Program-made: the position numbers and the translations under genes
Origin: Stenotrophomonas maltophilia
GTDB lineage: Bacteria > Pseudomonadota > Gammaproteobacteria > Xanthomonadales > Xanthomonadaceae
Assembly: GCA_002364755.1 (NCBI GenBank)
Contig: DEZI01000005.1
Coordinates: forward strand, 6,948-70,947
DNA length: 64,000 nucleotides
Direction: 5' to 3'
Shown: positions 10,001-19,926 of the stretch, piece after piece
Numbering within the stretch: the stretch's first letter is position 1
How the letters are laid out: every line of letters begins with the position of its first letter
The notes under the pieces: generated by a model
What the model was told of the DNA's origin: nothing
The model's database searches: none
What the model saw: the letters and a program-made list of their open reading frames with translations, nothing else

Positions 10001-10095
10001 ATGCGCAGCCTGAGTTGTCACTGCAGCGGTTCAGCCAGAACATCGTTGCGGTAGCCCTTCTTGAAAAAGCAGGGCAGCAGTTCAAACACTTCCGG

Positions 10096-10172
10096 TGCGG
10101 GGTGGAGCAGTCTGGCAGCTCGTCGGGCTCATAACCCGAAGGTCGCAGGTTCAAATCCTGCCCCCGCTACCA
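10096..10172 (+). tRNA. Initiator tRNA-fMet (CAU), copy 1
   Basis: A 77-base cloverleaf with encoded CCA. Anticodon CAU sits in a loop closed by three consecutive G-C pairs (TCGGG/CCCGA), the initiator hallmark recognised by IF3. Position 1 (T) does not pair with position 72 (T), equivalent to the C1:A72 mismatch of E. coli initiator tRNA that allows formylation. The location directly before rimP-nusA-infB matches E. coli metY. Confidence 0.97.
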
Positions 10173-10255
10173 AACTTCAGATCGGCGCCAACCGGTTTGA
10201 TGAATGAGGGAAAGCTTGCATGTTTTGAAGTTATCACTCATAATTCCGCTTCTGA

Positions 10256-10332
10256 TGCGGGGTGGAGCAGTCTGGCAGCTCGTCGGGCTCATAACCCGAA
10301 GGTCGCAGGTTCAAATCCTGCCCCCGCTACCA
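10256..10332 (+). tRNA. Initiator tRNA-fMet (CAU), copy 2
   Basis: Identical in sequence to the copy 160 bases upstream, with CCA encoded and the same unpaired 1:72 and three G-C anticodon-stem pairs. The 83-base spacer between the copies is AT-richer and has no clear promoter of its own, so both are probably processed from one transcript that ends at the terminator at 10344. Confidence 0.97.
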
Positions 10333-10343
10333 AGTAAAGAAAT

Positions 10344-10379
10344 CGCCTTCGAAGTCCTGCTTCGAAGGCGTTTTTCTTT
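10344..10379 (+). terminator. Intrinsic terminator of the tRNA-fMet transcript
   Basis: An 11-bp perfect stem (CGCCTTCGAAG with CTTCGAAGGCG, loop TCCTG) is followed by TTTTTCTTT. Confidence 0.92.
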
Positions 10380-10396
10380 GAGCGTACGCTGGATCC

Positions 10397-10460
10397 GCCG
10401 GGCATGACCCGGCGCTTCCAGGTCGCGGGTTGTCCCGGTAGCGCCGGGCCATGCCCGGCG
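10397..10460 (+). repeat. Pair of GTAG palindromes in opposite orientation (SMAG/REP-like)
   Basis: Element 1 (10397-10415) is a CGCCGGGCATGACCCGGCG palindrome. Element 2 (10438-10460) begins GTAGCGCCGGGCC and folds back on itself. Facing pairs of such GTAG-ended palindromes are typical of the SMAG repeats described in Stenotrophomonas maltophilia. Confidence 0.75.
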
Positions 10461-10493
10461 AGCGCAGCGGCCGGTTGCAAGGCGGCCCAAGCC

Positions 10494-10522
10494 TTGCACC
10501 AGCGAGGTGCAGCCGCTATCAT
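10494..10522 (+). promoter_or_regulatory. Promoter before the rimP leader
   Basis: TTGCAC (10494-10499) and TATCAT (10517-10522) are 17 bases apart. Predicted transcription start is about 10529, giving a roughly 210-base leader before rimP. Confidence 0.6.
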
Positions 10523-10528
10523 CAGCGA

Positions 10529-10680
10529 CCTAGGCAGTACCCCTGAAGGCGGCCTCCCCACGGGAGACCCGGTCCGGAAGGAGGGCTCGCAACACGCTTA
10601 CGCAGCGCGTTGCAACCGGAATCCAGTCACCGGAGTCTTTCCGGAAAAAGGGGCCCAGCGGGCCCTTTGTCGTTTCCGGG
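10529..10680 (+). ncRNA. Structured rimP leader or small RNA candidate
   Basis: No reading frame here looks coding. The predicted transcript can fold into successive hairpins: a GAG-CCC-CC stem capped by a GGAA tetraloop (10563-10587), GCAACACGCT paired with AGCGCGTTGC (about 10589-10613), and a nested CCGGAAA/TTTCCGG plus GGGCCC/GGGCCC stem-loop (10641-10678) that looks like an attenuator or terminator. I do not recognise an RNA family. It resembles SRP RNA only in the CCGGAAGG tetraloop and lacks the other SRP core bases. Confidence 0.45.
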
Positions 10681-10738
10681 GCGTCATGTTTTCCCCGCCG
10701 GCCGTGGCCGGCACCCAACCAAGAGATCAAGGCAGGCT

Positions 10739-11329
10739 GTGAGCGACAAGGCAACCGACATCGCGAATCTGCTCGGCCCGACCGTTGTGTCGCTGGGCCT
10801 GGAGCTGCTGGGCGTTGAGTATCTGCCGGCCCCCGGCGGTGCGACCCTGCGCCTTTACATCGACGTGCCGCTGGCTGAACAGCCCGAGCGCATCATCAAC
10901 GTGGACGACTGCGAGCGCGTCAGCCGCGAAGTGTCAGCGCAGATGGACGTCGAAGACCCGATCAGCGGCAACTACACGCTGGAAGTGTCTTCGCCGGGCG
11001 TCGACCGTCCGCTGTTCAACCTGGAGCAGTTCGGCCGTCACCTGGGCGAAATGGCCAAGGTCACGCTGAAGCTGCCGCAGGACAACCGTCGTCGCCTGCA
11101 GGGCCGCATCGGAGCGACCGACGAGGCTGCGGACACCATCACCTTCATCGTCGACAAGACCGAAGTGGTCGTGTCGGCGGACAACATCGACAAGGCCCGG
11201 ATCATGCCGGACTGGGTTGCCCTGGGCCTGGCCCCGAGCAAGCCGACCGGCCCGGCGCCGAAGCGTCCGAAGCCGGACAAGAATTCTTCTTCCAACGAGC
11301 CGGCGGCAAAGAAGCCGCGCGCGGAGTGA
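10739..11329 (+). CDS. rimP: Ribosome maturation factor RimP
   Basis: Cytoplasmic factor for maturation of the 30S subunit. The protein (196 residues) has the typical core SSPGVDRPL and an acidic C-terminal half, plus a Pro/Lys-rich tail after about residue 165. Start chosen at GTG 10739 (VSDKATDIANLL) because AAGG lies six bases upstream and homologues start here; an upstream extension would run through the leader hairpins. First gene of the rimP-nusA-infB-rbfA-truB-rpsO-pnp string, four bases before nusA. Confidence 0.95.
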   Translation: MSDKATDIANLLGPTVVSLGLELLGVEYLPAPGGATLRLYIDVPLAEQPERIINVDDCERVSREVSAQMDVEDPISGNYTLEVSSPGVDRPLFNLEQFGRHLGEMAKVTLKLPQDNRRRLQGRIGATDEAADTITFIVDKTEVVVSADNIDKARIMPDWVALGLAPSKPTGPAPKRPKPDKNSSSNEPAAKKPRAE

Positions 11330-11333
11330 GCCA

Positions 11334-12845
<1,512 letters not shown>

Positions 12846-12937
12846 GCCGGCAATGAACAGGGCCCTGAGCCGATCAGGGCGTAGAATCCGCGCCACCTCC
12901 ATCTGCGGGGGGGCGCCCACAAGATCATAGGATCCGA

Positions 12938-15586
12938 ATGTCGCAGCAAACCACCATCCGCAAGCTTGCCGAACTGGTCAACACGCCGGTCGAGAAACTG
13001 CTGGAACAGCTGGCCGGTGCCGGCATGAAGTTCAGCGGTCCCGACCAGGTCGTGACCAGCACTGAAAAGGTGAAGCTCCTGGGCTTCCTTCGTCGCTCGC
13101 ACGGCAAGCCCGAGCAGGCCCCGGAAGAGACGGATCAGTCTGCAAAGAAGATCACGCTCAACCGCCGGAAACAGCAGGAAGTGACGGTCAATTCCGGTCG
13201 TAGCAAGACGACCGTGAATGTCGAGGTGCGCCAGAAGCGTACCTACGTCAAGGATGGTGCGCGTGCCATGACGCCGGACGAAGAGCGTGCCGACATCCTG
13301 CGCAAGCTGGAAGAGTCGCGCGCCCGCAACCTCGCCGAACAGCAGGCCCTGGCCGAGAAGGATCGTCTGCGCGACGAGGCCATCGTCCGTGCCCGTGAGG
13401 AAGAGGTTGCCGCCAAGGAACGGGCCGAGGCCGAGAAGAAGGCTGCCGAGGAAGCTGCGGTTGCCGCCAAGGCCGCCGAGGCCCTGGCTGCCACCAAGCC
13501 CAAGCGCGCTCCGATCGACGAAACCGCGCCGCGCCCGCCGCGTACCCCGGCTGCCGCTCCGGCCGCACCGCGTGGTGCACCGCCGGCACCGCCCCGCAGC
13601 GACGACCGCAACAACCGCAGCGCGCCGCGCAGCGAGCGTGGCCCGGGCGATCGTTTCGCCGGCCAGATGCACCTGTCGGCTGCCGACCGTGCGCGTCGTG
13701 GCAACAGCAACAACAGCAACAACCGCGGTCGTCCGGGTGGTCGCAACCAGAGTGGCGGCCGTCGCGACATGTCGCGTGGTGGCAACAACGCGGGTCCGCA
13801 CGCCTTCGAGCGTCCGACCGCACCGGTCGTGCGTGAAGTGGCGATCGGCGAAACCATCACCGTGGCCGACCTGGCGCAGAAGCTCGCGCTGAAGGGCGGC
13901 GAGGTGGTGAAGGCGCTGTTCAAGATGGGCGTGATGGCCACCATCACCCAGTCCATCGACCACGACACCGCCGCGCTGGTGACCGAAGAACTCGGCCACA
14001 AGGCGATCCGCGCCAATGACAACGACGCCGAAGACGCACTGCTGGCCTCGACCGGTGAAAACCAGGGCGAAGCCGTGCAGCGTCCGCCGGTTGTCACCAT
14101 CATGGGCCACGTCGACCACGGCAAGACCTCGCTGCTGGATTACATCCGCCGCACCAAGGTCGCTCACGGCGAAGCCGGTGGCATCACCCAGCACATCGGT
14201 GCATACCATGTTGATACGCCGAAGGGCGTCATCAGCTTCCTGGATACCCCGGGCCACGCCGCGTTCACCTCGATGCGTGCCCGCGGTGCCAAGCTGACCG
14301 ACATCGTGGTGCTGGTGGTTGCCGCCGACGACGGCGTCATGCCGCAGACCAAGGAAGCGATCCAGCACGCCCGTTCGGCGGGTGTGCCGCTGATCGTGGC
14401 CATCAACAAGATCGACAAGTCCGGCGCCGACCCGATGCGGGTCAAGAACGAGCTGCTCTCCGAACAGGTCGTGGCCGAAGACTTCGGCGGTGACATCCAG
14501 ATGGTGGAGATCTCGGCCAAGACCGGCCTGGGCATCGACGACCTGCTGGACGCCGTCTCGGTCCAGGCGGAACTGCTGGAACTGAAGGCCGTTGACGACG
14601 GCCGCGCTGCAGGCGTGGTCATCGAATCCTCGCTGGACAAGGGCCGTGGCCCGGTCGCCACCGTGCTGGTGCAGCAGGGCCGCCTGAAGAAGGGCGATTA
14701 CCTGGTGTGCGGCATCCAGTACGGCCGCGTGCGTGCGCTGTTCGACGAAACCGGCAAGCAGCCGGAGTTCGCCGGCCCGTCCATCCCGGTGCAGGTCCTG
14801 GGCCTGTCCGGCGTGCCGGAAGCCGGTGACGACTTCGTGGTCGTCGAGGACGAGCGCCTGGCCAAGGACGTTGCCCAGCAGCGTGAGACCAAGCGCCGTG
14901 AATCGCGCCTGGTCGCCACCGCTGGCAGCCGCATGGAAGACATCATGGCGACCCTGGGCAAGGGCGAGGGCCAGCAGGTCCTCAACCTGGTCATCAAGGC
15001 CGACGTGCAGGGTTCGGTGCAGGCGCTGAGCCAGGCACTGGTCGCGCTGTCCAACGAAGACATCCGCATCAACGTGATCCACTCCGGCGTGGGCGGCATC
15101 ACCGAATCGGACGCCAACTCGGCTGCCGCTTCGAAGGCCACCGTCATCGGCTTCAACGTGCGTGCGGACGCTTCGGCCCGTCGCATCATCGAATCCAACG
15201 GCGTGGACCTGCGTTACTTCTCGATCATCTATGACGTGATCGACCAGGTGAAGCAGGTGGCATCCGGCCTGCTGGGCGTGGAGATCCGCGAAGAGATCAT
15301 CGGTATTGCCGAGGTCCGCGACGTCTTCCGCAGCTCCAAGCTGGGCGCGGTTGCCGGCTCGATGGTCATCGAGGGCGTGGTCAAGCGCAACAAGCCGATC
15401 CGCGTGCTGCGCGACAGCGTGGTGATCTTCGAGGGCGAGCTGGAATCGCTGCGTCGCTTCAAGGAAAACGTCGAGGAAGTCCGCAACGGTACCGAATGTG
15501 GTATCGCGGTGAAGGCCTACAACGACGTCAAGCCGGGTGACCAGATCGAGTGCTTCGAGCGTATCGAAGTGCCGCGCACCCTGTAA
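12938..15586 (+). CDS. infB: Translation initiation factor IF-2
   Basis: GTPase that delivers fMet-tRNA to the 30S initiation complex, 882 residues. It opens with an IF2_N domain (1-52), followed by a long Ala/Glu/Lys linker and an Arg/Asn/Gly-rich stretch, then a second IF2_N domain (about 305-355). The G domain starts near residue 389 (G1 GHVDHGKT, G3 DTPGH, G4 NKID), followed by the beta-barrel and fMet-tRNA-binding C2 domains. AGGA lies five bases before the ATG. A GCCCTGA/TCAGGGC hairpin lies in the nusA-infB gap. Confidence 0.97.
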   Translation: MSQQTTIRKLAELVNTPVEKLLEQLAGAGMKFSGPDQVVTSTEKVKLLGFLRRSHGKPEQAPEETDQSAKKITLNRRKQQEVTVNSGRSKTTVNVEVRQKRTYVKDGARAMTPDEERADILRKLEESRARNLAEQQALAEKDRLRDEAIVRAREEEVAAKERAEAEKKAAEEAAVAAKAAEALAATKPKRAPIDETAPRPPRTPAAAPAAPRGAPPAPPRSDDRNNRSAPRSERGPGDRFAGQMHLSAADRARRGNSNNSNNRGRPGGRNQSGGRRDMSRGGNNAGPHAFERPTAPVVREVAIGETITVADLAQKLALKGGEVVKALFKMGVMATITQSIDHDTAALVTEELGHKAIRANDNDAEDALLASTGENQGEAVQRPPVVTIMGHVDHGKTSLLDYIRRTKVAHGEAGGITQHIGAYHVDTPKGVISFLDTPGHAAFTSMRARGAKLTDIVVLVVAADDGVMPQTKEAIQHARSAGVPLIVAINKIDKSGADPMRVKNELLSEQVVAEDFGGDIQMVEISAKTGLGIDDLLDAVSVQAELLELKAVDDGRAAGVVIESSLDKGRGPVATVLVQQGRLKKGDYLVCGIQYGRVRALFDETGKQPEFAGPSIPVQVLGLSGVPEAGDDFVVVEDERLAKDVAQQRETKRRESRLVATAGSRMEDIMATLGKGEGQQVLNLVIKADVQGSVQALSQALVALSNEDIRINVIHSGVGGITESDANSAAASKATVIGFNVRADASARRIIESNGVDLRYFSIIYDVIDQVKQVASGLLGVEIREEIIGIAEVRDVFRSSKLGAVAGSMVIEGVVKRNKPIRVLRDSVVIFEGELESLRRFKENVEEVRNGTECGIAVKAYNDVKPGDQIECFERIEVPRTL

Positions 15587-15597
15587 TGCTGCAAGGT

Positions 15598-15689
15598 GGC
15601 CCGACCAACGGTCGGGCCCTACCGTGATGTAGAACCCGGCCAATGGTCGGGTACCATGTAGATGTAGCGCCCGACCGTTGGTCGGGCGA
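15598..15689 (+). repeat. Cluster of three GTAG palindromes inside the infB-rbfA gap
   Basis: GGCCCGACCAACGGTCGGGCC (inverted, ending CTAC), GTAGAACCCGGCC...GGTCGGG and GTAGCGCCCGACCGTTGGTC... follow each other within 92 bases. All share the CCCGACC core. They are transcribed within the operon, so they could act on mRNA processing between IF-2 and RbfA. Confidence 0.75.
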
Positions 15690-15710
15690 CAACTGAACCA
15701 AGAGCTCCTC

Positions 15711-16094
15711 GTGCCCAAGACTTTCCATCGAACCGACCGTGTCTCCGCCCAGCTGCGCCGTGAACTCGGCACCCTGGTGCACAACGCCGTGCGCGAGCAC
15801 GGGTTGCCCTCGGTGAGCGTGTCCGACGTGGAAATCACCCGCGACATGGCCCATGCCAAGGTGTTCGTCACCGCGCTGATGCCGGAACGTTCGGCCGAAG
15901 CCGTGGCCGGCCTGAAGGAGCTGGGCTACCGCCTGCGCATGGACCTGGCCCGCGCGATGAAGCTGCGCCATGTGCCGGAGCTGCATTTCCACTACGACGA
16001 CTCGGTCGACCGTGGTGAGCACATCGACAATCTCCTGCGCGACCTGCCCGATACGCTGGCCGCAGAGAAGCGTCGCGAGAGCGACGAAGAATAA
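15711..16094 (+). CDS. rbfA: Ribosome-binding factor A
   Basis: KH-fold protein that assists late 30S maturation and cold adaptation, 127 residues. The family motif MAHAKVFVTAL and the terminal HFHYDDSVDRGEHIDNLL are visible. The GTG start at 15711 (VPKTFHRTDRVSAQ) has AAGAG six bases upstream. A longer frame is open to 15678, but it would read through the GTAG palindrome and is not conserved-looking. Confidence 0.94.
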   Translation: MPKTFHRTDRVSAQLRRELGTLVHNAVREHGLPSVSVSDVEITRDMAHAKVFVTALMPERSAEAVAGLKELGYRLRMDLARAMKLRHVPELHFHYDDSVDRGEHIDNLLRDLPDTLAAEKRRESDEE

Positions 16095-16099
16095 GCTTG

Positions 16100-16122
16100 C
16101 GCCGGGTGATGCCCGGCGTTTT
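16100..16122 (+). terminator. Possible weak terminator after rbfA
   Basis: CGCCGGG/CCCGGCG stem with a five-base loop and TTTT directly after. The stem resembles half of a GTAG palindrome, so it may be a repeat acting as a terminator. Confidence 0.5.
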
Positions 16123-16166
16123 CCATTCTGACCGTGCGAGGCCGGACACTGGCCGCGCTTCGCGCT

Positions 16167-16189
16167 CGCCGGGCATGGCCCGGCGCTAC
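16167..16189 (+). repeat. GTAG palindrome before truB
   Basis: A CGCCGGGCATGGCCCGGCG palindrome followed by CTAC (GTAG on the minus strand), 12 bases before the truB start codon. Confidence 0.75.
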
Positions 16190-16200
16190 CCGTATTTGTC

Positions 16201-17109
16201 ATGACGCGAATTCAGTTCCGCCGCCTGGATGGCATCCTGCTGCTCGACAAGTCGACCGGCATGAGCTCCAACGCCGCCCTGCAGGTGGCCCGCCGCCTGT
16301 TCCGTGCCGAAAAGGGCGGCCACACAGGTAGCCTCGACCCGCTGGCCACCGGCCTGCTGCCGCTGTGCTTCGGCGAGGCGACCAAGATCGCCGGCCTGCT
16401 GCTGGGCTCGGCCAAGGCCTATGACGCCGAGATCCAGCTCGGCCAGACCACCGATACCGATGATTCCGAAGGCCAGGTGCTGCTGCAGCGCCCGGTCCCG
16501 GCGATCAGCGCCGAGGCCCTGCAGGCCGCACTGGCGCCGCTGACCGGCAGCATCCTGCAGCGCGCCCCGATCTATTCGGCGCTGAAGCAGGGCGGCGAGC
16601 CGCTGTATGTGAAGGCTCGCCGCGGCGACGTCATCGAGGCGCCCGAGCGCGAGGTGCAGGTGCATGCCATCGAGGTGCTCGAGCAGCAGGCCGAGCGCCT
16701 GCGGCTGCGGGTGACCTGCGGTTCGGGCACCTACATCCGCAGCCTGGCCCGTGACCTCGGCGAGGCGCTGGGCTGTGGCGCCCACATCAGCGCGCTGCGC
16801 CGGCTGTGGGTCGAGCCGTTCCACGCCCCGGCCATGGTCACCCTGGACCAGCTGCGGGCGATGGTCCAGGCCGGCGACGAGGCGGGCATGGAGGCGCTGC
16901 TGCTGCCACTGGCTGCCGGCCTGGCCGAGTACCCGCGGGTCGACCTCGACGCTGAACAGGTGCAGCGCTTCTGTGTCGGCCAGCGCCAGCGCGACGCCAC
17001 CTGGCCGCGCGGCCTGGTTGCCGTGTACGGTCCGGACGATGCTGTCCAGGGCCTGGGCCAGGTCGACGACAGTGGCCTGCTGGCCCCGCAGCGCCGGTTC
17101 AACCTCTGA
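16201..17109 (+). CDS. truB: tRNA pseudouridine(55) synthase TruB
   Basis: Makes pseudouridine 55 in the T-loop of tRNAs. 302 residues, usual length. The catalytic aspartate is D46 in GGHTGSLDPLATG, and the N-terminal GILLLDKSTGMSSN motif is also diagnostic. A C-terminal PUA-like region is present. There is no good Shine-Dalgarno; the start follows a GTAG palindrome. Confidence 0.96.
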   Translation: MTRIQFRRLDGILLLDKSTGMSSNAALQVARRLFRAEKGGHTGSLDPLATGLLPLCFGEATKIAGLLLGSAKAYDAEIQLGQTTDTDDSEGQVLLQRPVPAISAEALQAALAPLTGSILQRAPIYSALKQGGEPLYVKARRGDVIEAPEREVQVHAIEVLEQQAERLRLRVTCGSGTYIRSLARDLGEALGCGAHISALRRLWVEPFHAPAMVTLDQLRAMVQAGDEAGMEALLLPLAAGLAEYPRVDLDAEQVQRFCVGQRQRDATWPRGLVAVYGPDDAVQGLGQVDDSGLLAPQRRFNL

Positions 17110-17137
17110 CCGGGGCAGGGCCGTTCAGCCCCGGTCC

Positions 17138-17166
17138 TTGTTCCCGGAGCCCTTGGCCGTTACAAT
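17138..17166 (+). promoter_or_regulatory. Promoter for rpsO
   Basis: TTGTTC (17138-17143) and TACAAT (17161-17166) are separated by 17 bases, about 115 bases upstream of rpsO. In E. coli rpsO also has its own promoter inside this operon. Confidence 0.6.
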
Positions 17167-17281
17167 TTCGCGGCCGTTTTCCGGCAACCTGCCTCGCGCG
17201 GGTTTCATCCTCGTAGTCCACGGCGAGCCTGGCGGTGCGCGACGCGCGTTCCTGCCGGCCACGCATCACTGAGAAAAAAAA

Positions 17282-17542
17282 ATGTCGATCGACACCCAGA
17301 AGGTCATTGAAGACAACAAGCGCAGCTCGGCTGACACCGGCTCCCCGGAAGTCCAGGTTGCCCTGCTGACCGCCCGCATCGAACTGCTGACCGGCCACTT
17401 CAAGACCCACAAGAAGGACCACCACAGCCGTCGCGGCCTGCTGCAGATGGTCAACCGCCGTCGCAGCCTGCTCGACTACCTGAAGAAGAAGGACGTCGAG
17501 CGTTACAAGGCCCTGATCGAAAAGCTTGGCCTGCGTCGCTAA
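17282..17542 (+). CDS. rpsO: 30S ribosomal protein S15
   Basis: 86-residue primary 16S rRNA-binding protein. Conserved segments DTGSPEVQVALLTARI, HFKTHKKDHHSRRGLL and NRRRSLLDYLK are intact. An A-rich stretch (GAGAAAAAAA) precedes the ATG. It is followed by a strong terminator, so S15 and PNPase are partly separate transcriptional units, as in E. coli. Confidence 0.98.
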   Translation: MSIDTQKVIEDNKRSSADTGSPEVQVALLTARIELLTGHFKTHKKDHHSRRGLLQMVNRRRSLLDYLKKKDVERYKALIEKLGLRR

Positions 17543-17554
17543 GCAAAGAATCCC

Positions 17555-17586
17555 CCGCGGCGCAGCGATGCGCCGCGGTTTTGTTT
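17555..17586 (+). terminator. Intrinsic terminator between rpsO and pnp
   Basis: A perfect 10-bp stem (CCGCGGCGCA/TGCGCCGCGG, loop GCGA) is followed by TTTTGTTTTG. Confidence 0.9.
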
Positions 17587-17692
17587 TGTAGCACCGGAAT
17601 ACCGATTCAGACCGGAACGATCCGGTCACCCGCTGGCGGCAAGGGTCGCCGACGGTCCAAATTCGCAGACAGCATCCCCAAGGACACCCTCC

Positions 17693-19801
17693 GTGGCAAA
17701 AATCACCAAAACCTTCCAGTACGGCAAGCACACCGTCACGCTTGAAACCGGCGAAATCGCCCGTCAGGCCGGTGGCGCCGTCATCGTCAAGTTCGACGAC
17801 ACCGTGCTGCTGGTCTCCGCCGTTGCCGCCAAGAGCGCGCGCGAAGGCCAGGATTTCTTCCCCCTGACCTGTGACTATCAGGAGAAGTTCTACGCAGGTG
17901 GCCGTATCCCGGGTGGCTTCTTCAAGCGCGAAGGCCGCGCGACCGAGAAGGAAACCCTGATCTCGCGTCTGATCGACCGTCCGATTCGTCCGCTGTTCCC
18001 GGAAGACTACAAGAACGAAGTCCAGATCATCGCCACGGTGATGTCGCTGAACCCGGAAATCGACGGTGACATCCCGGCCCTGATCGGTGCCTCGGCTGCC
18101 CTGTCGCTGGCCGGCACCCCGTTCAAGGGTCCGATCGCTGCTGCCAAGGTCGGTTACAAGAACGGCGAATACATCCTCAACCCGACCGTGTCGGAGCTGA
18201 AGGAATCGGAGCTGGAGCTGGTCGTTGCCGGTACCGCCAACGCCGTGCTGATGGTTGAATCCGAAGCCGCGCTGCTGTCCGAAGACGTGATGCTGGGCGC
18301 CGTGACCTTCGGTCACCGCGAAATGCAGAAGGTCATCAACGCGATCAACGAGCTGACCGTGGAAGCCGGCACCAAGCCGTCGACCTGGGTGGCCCCGGCC
18401 AAGAACGACGTGCTGATCAGCGCCCTGCAGGAAGCCATCGGCCCGCGCCTGGGCGAAGCCTTCCAGGTGCGCGACAAGCTGCAGCGCCGTGACGCCATCT
18501 CGGCGATCAAGAAGGACGTGGTCGAATCCCTGGCCGGCCGCGTGGCCGCTGAAGGCTGGAACCCGGCCGAGCTGTCGAAGGAATTCGGCGAGCTGGAATA
18601 CAGCACCATGCGCAACTCGGTGCTGGACACCAAGGTCCGCATCGACGGCCGTCAGCTGGACACCGTCCGCCCGATCGCCGTGCAGACCGGCATCCTGCCG
18701 CGTACCCACGGTTCCTCGCTGTTCACCCGCGGTGAAACGCAGGCCATCGTGACCATCACCCTGGGCACCGCCCGTGATGGCCAGGTCATCGATGCCGTCT
18801 CCGGTGAGTACAAGGAAAACTTCCTGTTCCACTACAACTTCCCCCCGTACTCGGTGGGTGAGACCGGCCGCATGATGGGCCCGAAGCGCCGCGAAATCGG
18901 CCACGGTCGTCTGGCCAAGCGCGGCGTGCTGGCTGTCATGCCGTCGCTGGAATCCTTCCCGTACACCATCCGCGTCGTCTCGGAGATCACCGAGTCGAAC
19001 GGTTCCTCGTCGATGGCCTCGGTCTGCGGTTCGTCGCTGGCCCTGATGGACGCCGGCGTGCCGGTGAAGGCGCCGGTTGCCGGTATCGCCATGGGCCTGG
19101 TCAAGGAAGGCGATCGCTTCGTCGTCCTGTCCGACATCCTGGGTGACGAAGATCACCTGGGCGACATGGACTTCAAGGTTGCCGGTACCGCTGAGGGCAT
19201 CTCCGCCCTGCAGATGGACATCAAGATCGAAGGCATCACCGAAGAGATCATGAAGCAGGCTCTGCAGCAGGCCAAGGCCGGCCGTCTGCACATCCTGGGC
19301 GAAATGGCCCACGGCCTGACCGCTCCGCGCGAAGAGCTGTCGGACTACGCGCCGCGCCTGCTGACCATCAAGATCCACCCGGACAAGATCCGCGAAGTGA
19401 TCGGCAAGGGTGGCTCGACCATCCAGGCCATCACCAAGGAAACCGGCACCCAGATCGACATCCAGGATGACGGCACCATCGTCATCGCATCGGTCAACGC
19501 CATCGCTGCCCAGGCCGCCAAGGCCCGCATCGAGCAGATCACCTCGGACGTCGAGCCGGGCCGCATCTACGAAGGCAAGGTCGCCAAGATCATGGACTTC
19601 GGTGCGTTCGTCACGATCCTGCCGGGCAAGGACGGTCTGGTCCACGTGTCGCAGATCTCCAGCGACCGCGTCGAGAAGGTCGGCGACGTGCTGAAGGAAG
19701 GCGATGTGGTCAAGGTCAAGGTCCTGGAAGTCGACAAGCAGGGCCGTATCCGCCTGTCGATGAAGGCCGTCGAAGAAGGCGAAGGCGCCAGCGCCGAGTA
19801 A
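17693..19801 (+). CDS. pnp: Polynucleotide phosphorylase
   Basis: 3'-5' phosphorolytic exoribonuclease of the RNA degradosome, 702 residues. Two RNase PH-like domains flank an alpha-helical domain; FFPLTCDYQEKFYAGGRIPG belongs to the first, and the core catalytic part SDILGDEDHLGDMDFKVAGT to the second. A KH domain (VIGKGGSTIQAI, about residue 565) and an S1 domain (about 622-690, VAKIMDFGAFVTILPGKDG) close the protein. GTG start with AAGGA eight bases upstream. The 106-base leader after the rpsO terminator could host the RNase III-type autoregulation known in E. coli, which I cannot show here. Confidence 0.97.
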   Translation: MAKITKTFQYGKHTVTLETGEIARQAGGAVIVKFDDTVLLVSAVAAKSAREGQDFFPLTCDYQEKFYAGGRIPGGFFKREGRATEKETLISRLIDRPIRPLFPEDYKNEVQIIATVMSLNPEIDGDIPALIGASAALSLAGTPFKGPIAAAKVGYKNGEYILNPTVSELKESELELVVAGTANAVLMVESEAALLSEDVMLGAVTFGHREMQKVINAINELTVEAGTKPSTWVAPAKNDVLISALQEAIGPRLGEAFQVRDKLQRRDAISAIKKDVVESLAGRVAAEGWNPAELSKEFGELEYSTMRNSVLDTKVRIDGRQLDTVRPIAVQTGILPRTHGSSLFTRGETQAIVTITLGTARDGQVIDAVSGEYKENFLFHYNFPPYSVGETGRMMGPKRREIGHGRLAKRGVLAVMPSLESFPYTIRVVSEITESNGSSSMASVCGSSLALMDAGVPVKAPVAGIAMGLVKEGDRFVVLSDILGDEDHLGDMDFKVAGTAEGISALQMDIKIEGITEEIMKQALQQAKAGRLHILGEMAHGLTAPREELSDYAPRLLTIKIHPDKIREVIGKGGSTIQAITKETGTQIDIQDDGTIVIASVNAIAAQAAKARIEQITSDVEPGRIYEGKVAKIMDFGAFVTILPGKDGLVHVSQISSDRVEKVGDVLKEGDVVKVKVLEVDKQGRIRLSMKAVEEGEGASAE

Positions 19802-19857
19802 TCGGCGCAGCCGGTTACCGTAGGTGAGGGCCGTTGGTCCTCACGCCTTCGAAAATG

Positions 19858-19886
19858 AAAAAGCGGGCTTCGGCCCGCTTTTTCTT
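19858..19886 (+). terminator. Intrinsic terminator after pnp
   Basis: AAAAAGCGGGC/GCCCGCTTTTT stem with a TTCG tetraloop and a T-run; it ends the translation/RNA operon. Confidence 0.93.
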
Positions 19887-19926
19887 TGCCTGTCTCCCAG
19901 CGCAGCCGTGACGCTATGCTTCGCAC

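Noticed and set aside
6999..10154. A 1051-codon minus-strand frame opposite nuoM-nuoN that also spans the tRNA-fMet promoter
   Set aside because: Same antisense effect; it also reads through a tRNA gene and a promoter.
10563..10600. 4.5S (SRP) RNA because of the CCGGAAGG tetraloop stem
   Set aside because: The conserved GUCAGG and AGCAGCC strands of the SRP core are absent and the stem is too short.
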